Assembly (NCBI RefSeq): GCF_900200035.1
Contig: NZ_FZTC01000022.1
Coordinates: 62,001-126,000 of the forward strand
DNA: 64,000 bases
Source of the DNA: Klebsiella grimontii
Lineage (GTDB): Bacteria > Pseudomonadota > Gammaproteobacteria > Enterobacterales > Enterobacteriaceae
Direction of reading: 5' to 3'
The notes under the pieces are model-generated. The model made no database searches, was not told where the DNA came from, and saw only the letters and a list, made by a program, of their open reading frames with translations. Position 1 is the stretch's first letter. Every line of letters begins with the position of its first letter. A program made the position numbers and the translations under genes. Below are positions 61,495 through 64,000 of this stretch, one piece after another.

Positions 61495-62493
61495 TTACTT
61501 ACCGATAAATTCGCTCAGATTGTCTTTATCAACGCCCACGTACGGTACGCGGACAATCTTATTTTCAATTTTCCAGTTAGTGCCGGCAGCCGGTTCTTTC
61601 CCATCGGCGAGATTTTTCGCCAGATCGAAGGTGGCTTTCGCCTGGTTGTTGGCATCGTTCAGCACGGTACCCGCCATAGCGCCGGATTTAACCAACGCTA
61701 ACGCTTCCGGCAACGCATCGACGCCGAACACCGGGATGCTGCTCTTATTGTGGGCCTTCAGCGCTTCTACCGCGCCCATGGCCATCGCATCGTTGTTGGC
61801 GATAACGACTTCAATTTTGTTGGCGTTCGGGCCAGACAGCCAGGCATCCATCTTATCTTTCGCCTGTGCGGTGTCCCACATGGCAGTGTCTAAGGCCAGC
61901 TGCTGGGTTTTGAAGCCCTTGTCGTTCAGCTCTTTAATCACGTAGGTGGTACGCGCTTCCGCATCCGGATGACCCGGTTCGCCTTTCAGCAGGACAAACT
62001 GAATCTGGCCGTCTTTATTCAGATCCCAGTTCGGGTTCGCTTTCCAGTGTTTGGCAATCAGGTCACCCTGAATCACGCCGGACTCTTTTGAATCGGTACC
62101 GACATAGTACGCTTTATCGTAGCTATCCAGCGCCTTACGGGATGGCTCTTTGTTAAAGAACACCACCGGCACGTTCTGGCCACGGGCTTTATCGATGACC
62201 GTCCCCGCCGCCGCCGGGTCAACCAGGTTAATCGCCAGCGCCTTCACGCCTTTTGCCAACAGGACGTCAATCTGATCGTTCTGCTTGGACTGGTCGTTTT
62301 GCGAGTCATTCATGAGCAGCTGAACATCCGGCGCCGATTTGCCGTCTTTCTCAATTGCCTTGCGCACCACCGACATAAAGTTGTCGTCGTATTTATAAAT
62401 CGTCACGCCGATACGCGTATCTGCTGCGTGCGCCGCGGCGCCGAATAACATGCTGGCCATTACAGCAGACAGGGTTAACACCTTCTTATTCAT
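61495..62493 (-). CDS. mglB: D-galactose-binding periplasmic protein MglB
   Basis: A 332-residue periplasmic galactose/glucose-binding protein with a signal peptide ending AAAHA-A near residue 23, as in E. coli MglB. The calcium-binding loop DLNKDGQIQ lies near residue 157, and the C-terminal ligand-binding residues lie in the segment [17 protein letters not shown]. It delivers galactose to MglAC and to the chemoreceptor Trg in organisms that have it. The long upstream region holds CRP and gal operator sites. Confidence 0.98.
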   Translation of the reverse strand: MNKKVLTLSAVMASMLFGAAAHAADTRIGVTIYKYDDNFMSVVRKAIEKDGKSAPDVQLLMNDSQNDQSKQNDQIDVLLAKGVKALAINLVDPAAAGTVIDKARGQNVPVVFFNKEPSRKALDSYDKAYYVGTDSKESGVIQGDLIAKHWKANPNWDLNKDGQIQFVLLKGEPGHPDAEARTTYVIKELNDKGFKTQQLALDTAMWDTAQAKDKMDAWLSGPNANKIEVVIANNDAMAMGAVEALKAHNKSSIPVFGVDALPEALALVKSGAMAGTVLNDANNQAKATFDLAKNLADGKEPAAGTNWKIENKIVRVPYVGVDKDNLSEFIGK

Positions 62494-62709
62494 GGAATCT
62501 CCGGTTTTATTATGCAGGGTCTTTGGTGTGAAAATGGCTGGCGAGCGTTACATTAATGTTACTGCACAGCGACATTCACGACTGTAATTCTGTCTTCCGT
62601 GTAGGGTAACGCTCCTGAAAAACGGCTTTATTCATCGTTTAACGCCGATTACTGCTGTAAAAGTGATTAATCACCGTGACATAGTATGTTCAGACTTGTA
62701 AACGCAGCA

Positions 62710-62770
62710 ATCATAGTCAGCTTAATGTTAACAAACTGTGAAATCACTCACATATTGAAAGCGGTTACAT
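62710..62770 (-). promoter_or_regulatory. mglB promoter: -10, CRP site and gal operator
   Basis: On the minus strand a tatgat -10 (62710-62715) gives a start near 62703. A perfect-core CRP site TGTGA-aatcac-TCACA (62737-62752) is centred 41.5 bp upstream. A gal operator-like 16-mer ttgaaagcggttacat (62755-62770) lies 18 bp further upstream, the binding site expected for GalS/GalR. The rest of the 288-bp gap has no gene. Confidence 0.85.
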
Positions 62771-62781
62771 CAGGCAGATAA

Positions 62782-63804
62782 TTAGTTAGTGATCGGCCCC
62801 ACAATTTGCCTCTGCGCCACCGAATGTCGGCGCACCAGCGTCGGCATAAAACAGTGGCTGGCCTCACGATCCAGCTTCCCCGCCGCCCCCTGTAGCGCCA
62901 GCTCGGTCGCCAGTTTCGCCATCGACATAATCGGGTAGCGCACCGTCGTCAGCTGCGGATCGGTGTAACGGGAAATGGGGATATCATCAAAACCGATCAG
63001 CGAAAGATGCTGCGGTACGGCAATGCCGTTATCTTTAAGCGTCGTGAGCGCGCCGGCCGCCATGCTGTCGTTATAGGCGAAGACCGCGGTCAGACCGAGG
63101 TTGCGCCCCAGCAGTTCGACCATCGCCGCCTCGCCGCCCTGCATATCAGGCGACCCGGAACCCACCCAGCTTTCGGGAGCGACAATGCCGTGCTCATGTA
63201 ACGCTCTGAACCACCCTTCCCGCCGTAAATCATCATCTTCGATACCGTGATTGGAAGAGAGATAGCCGATGCGCTGGTGGCCATGATTGAGCAGCATGCG
63301 GGTCGCCATCAGCGCGCCGCTGACGTTATCCAGCCCAACGCAGCGGTGGGCGTACCCCGGCACGATGCGGTTAATCAGCACCATTCCCGGCATATGCTCC
63401 ATAAAATCCCCCAGCTCCGCGTCGCTCAGCGCTTTAGAGTGGACGATCAGCGCCGAACAGCGCTGGCGAATCAGCACCTCGATGGCGTTGCGCTCTTTTT
63501 CCGCTTCATGATAGCTATTGCCGATAAGCACATATTTATGATGCTGCTGGGCGACGGTATCAACCGCTTTCACCAGCGCGCCAAAAAAGGCGTCCGACAC
63601 GTCCATCACCACCACGCCGATGGTATCGCTGACCTGCGTCGCCAGCGCCTGCGCGTTGGCGTTCGGCCGATAGCCCAGCAGCGACACCGCCTTCATTACC
63701 GCTTCTCGCGTATCCGGGCTCACCAGCGCGCTGTTATTCAGCACGCGCGAAACCGTCGCGACGGAAACACCCGCCTGGCGGGCGACATCACGAATGGTGA
63801 TCAT
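62782..63804 (-). CDS. galS: HTH-type regulator GalS
   Basis: A 340-residue LacI-family repressor. The helix-turn-helix and hinge are [20 protein letters not shown] with VLNNSALVS, followed by the periplasmic-binding-protein-like sugar domain. It matches E. coli GalS, the mgl isorepressor induced by galactose. The start at 63804 agrees with the family N-terminus and has ggtgag upstream; the frame extends 7 codons further but without support. It autoregulates, as its promoter has a gal operator. It lies upstream of mglB, as in E. coli. Confidence 0.96.
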   Translation of the reverse strand: MITIRDVARQAGVSVATVSRVLNNSALVSPDTREAVMKAVSLLGYRPNANAQALATQVSDTIGVVVMDVSDAFFGALVKAVDTVAQQHHKYVLIGNSYHEAEKERNAIEVLIRQRCSALIVHSKALSDAELGDFMEHMPGMVLINRIVPGYAHRCVGLDNVSGALMATRMLLNHGHQRIGYLSSNHGIEDDDLRREGWFRALHEHGIVAPESWVGSGSPDMQGGEAAMVELLGRNLGLTAVFAYNDSMAAGALTTLKDNGIAVPQHLSLIGFDDIPISRYTDPQLTTVRYPIMSMAKLATELALQGAAGKLDREASHCFMPTLVRRHSVAQRQIVGPITN

Positions 63805-63894
63805 ACTCACCGACCTGTAGAGCATTGCAGTACGTCACACTCACCTCCTGTGTTCAGCAAGGAGGCTATTCTGGCAGCGACGTGCCGCTCGCTA

Positions 63895-63929
63895 CGTGAG
63901 TGAGGTCACAGGGATGGAAACGGTTACAT
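63895..63929 (-). promoter_or_regulatory. galS promoter: CRP site and gal operator
   Basis: A CRP-like site CGTGA-gtgagg-TCACA (63895-63910, 9 of 10 core bases) and a gal operator-like 16-mer atggaaacggttacat (63914-63929) lie upstream of galS. Their centres are 19 bp apart, almost the same as in the mglB promoter (18 bp). A weaker CRP-like TGTGA half-site lies at 63946-63950. Confidence 0.7.
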
Positions 63930-64000
63930 CCATTTTGTTAATGATTGTGATCCAGATCGTTATCTGGATGTATCTTTTAATGATGTCCCCGATGCACGCA

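Overview
The window reads as a single stretch of enterobacterial chromosome. Its GC content is high and its gene order closely follows the E. coli K-12 region from rcnB/mrp-metG to mglBA/galS. Three things point to Klebsiella or a close relative: the complete mhbRTDHIM set for 3-hydroxybenzoate degradation via gentisate, an E. coli-like backbone with high GC, and repeated REP-like units of the 'gtagcccggctaagcgcag' type. The species cannot be settled from the sequence alone. I see no phage, insertion sequence, CRISPR array, rRNA or tRNA.

Layout. 1-3849: a truncated LysR regulator diverges from ade (adenine deaminase) and an adeQ-type purine permease. 4013-5809: a second LysR regulator, rcnB, and a small unknown gene. 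6160-9454: divergent apbC (mrp) and metG. 9596-24001: a long collinear yeh operon with two giant DUF4132 paralogues (the first carrying a WGR domain), a MoxR-type AAA+ ATPase, a DUF5682 protein, a VWA protein, a SWIM zinc-finger protein and a lipoprotein. 24112-28276: yehS, the btsSR pyruvate-sensing two-component system, mlrA, and the tiny membrane protein gene yohO. 28251-31994: yehWXY-osmF, an osmoprotectant-type ABC importer. 32162-42020: bglX, dld, a GNAT acetyltransferase, pbpG, yohC, yohD, an intact mdtQ and a methyltransferase.

42117-46540 holds a bglGFB-type beta-glucoside operon placed between mdtQ and dusC. It has two RNA antiterminator/terminator modules and a CRP site about 61.5 bp upstream of the inferred start of transcription. 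46540-53708 holds dusC and then mhbMIHDT with the divergent regulator mhbR. 53830-56773 returns to the backbone with yohJK, cdd (two CRP sites) and sanA. 56856-58612 is a three-lipoprotein cluster (CsgG-like, DUF4810, GNA1162/DUF799) lying between sanA and mglC, a position that in E. coli holds yeiS/preTA. 58830-63804 is mglBAC with galS; both promoters show the same CRP site plus gal operator arrangement.

The window therefore joins conserved backbone to several metabolic insertions: purine salvage, beta-glucosides and aromatic acids. Two multi-gene sets have unclear biochemistry: the WGR/DUF4132-MoxR-VWA-SWIM operon and the CsgG-DUF4810-GNA1162 lipoprotein operon. These are the best candidates for an undescribed system. 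REP-like units sit in at least seven intergenic gaps, almost always at 3' ends of genes.
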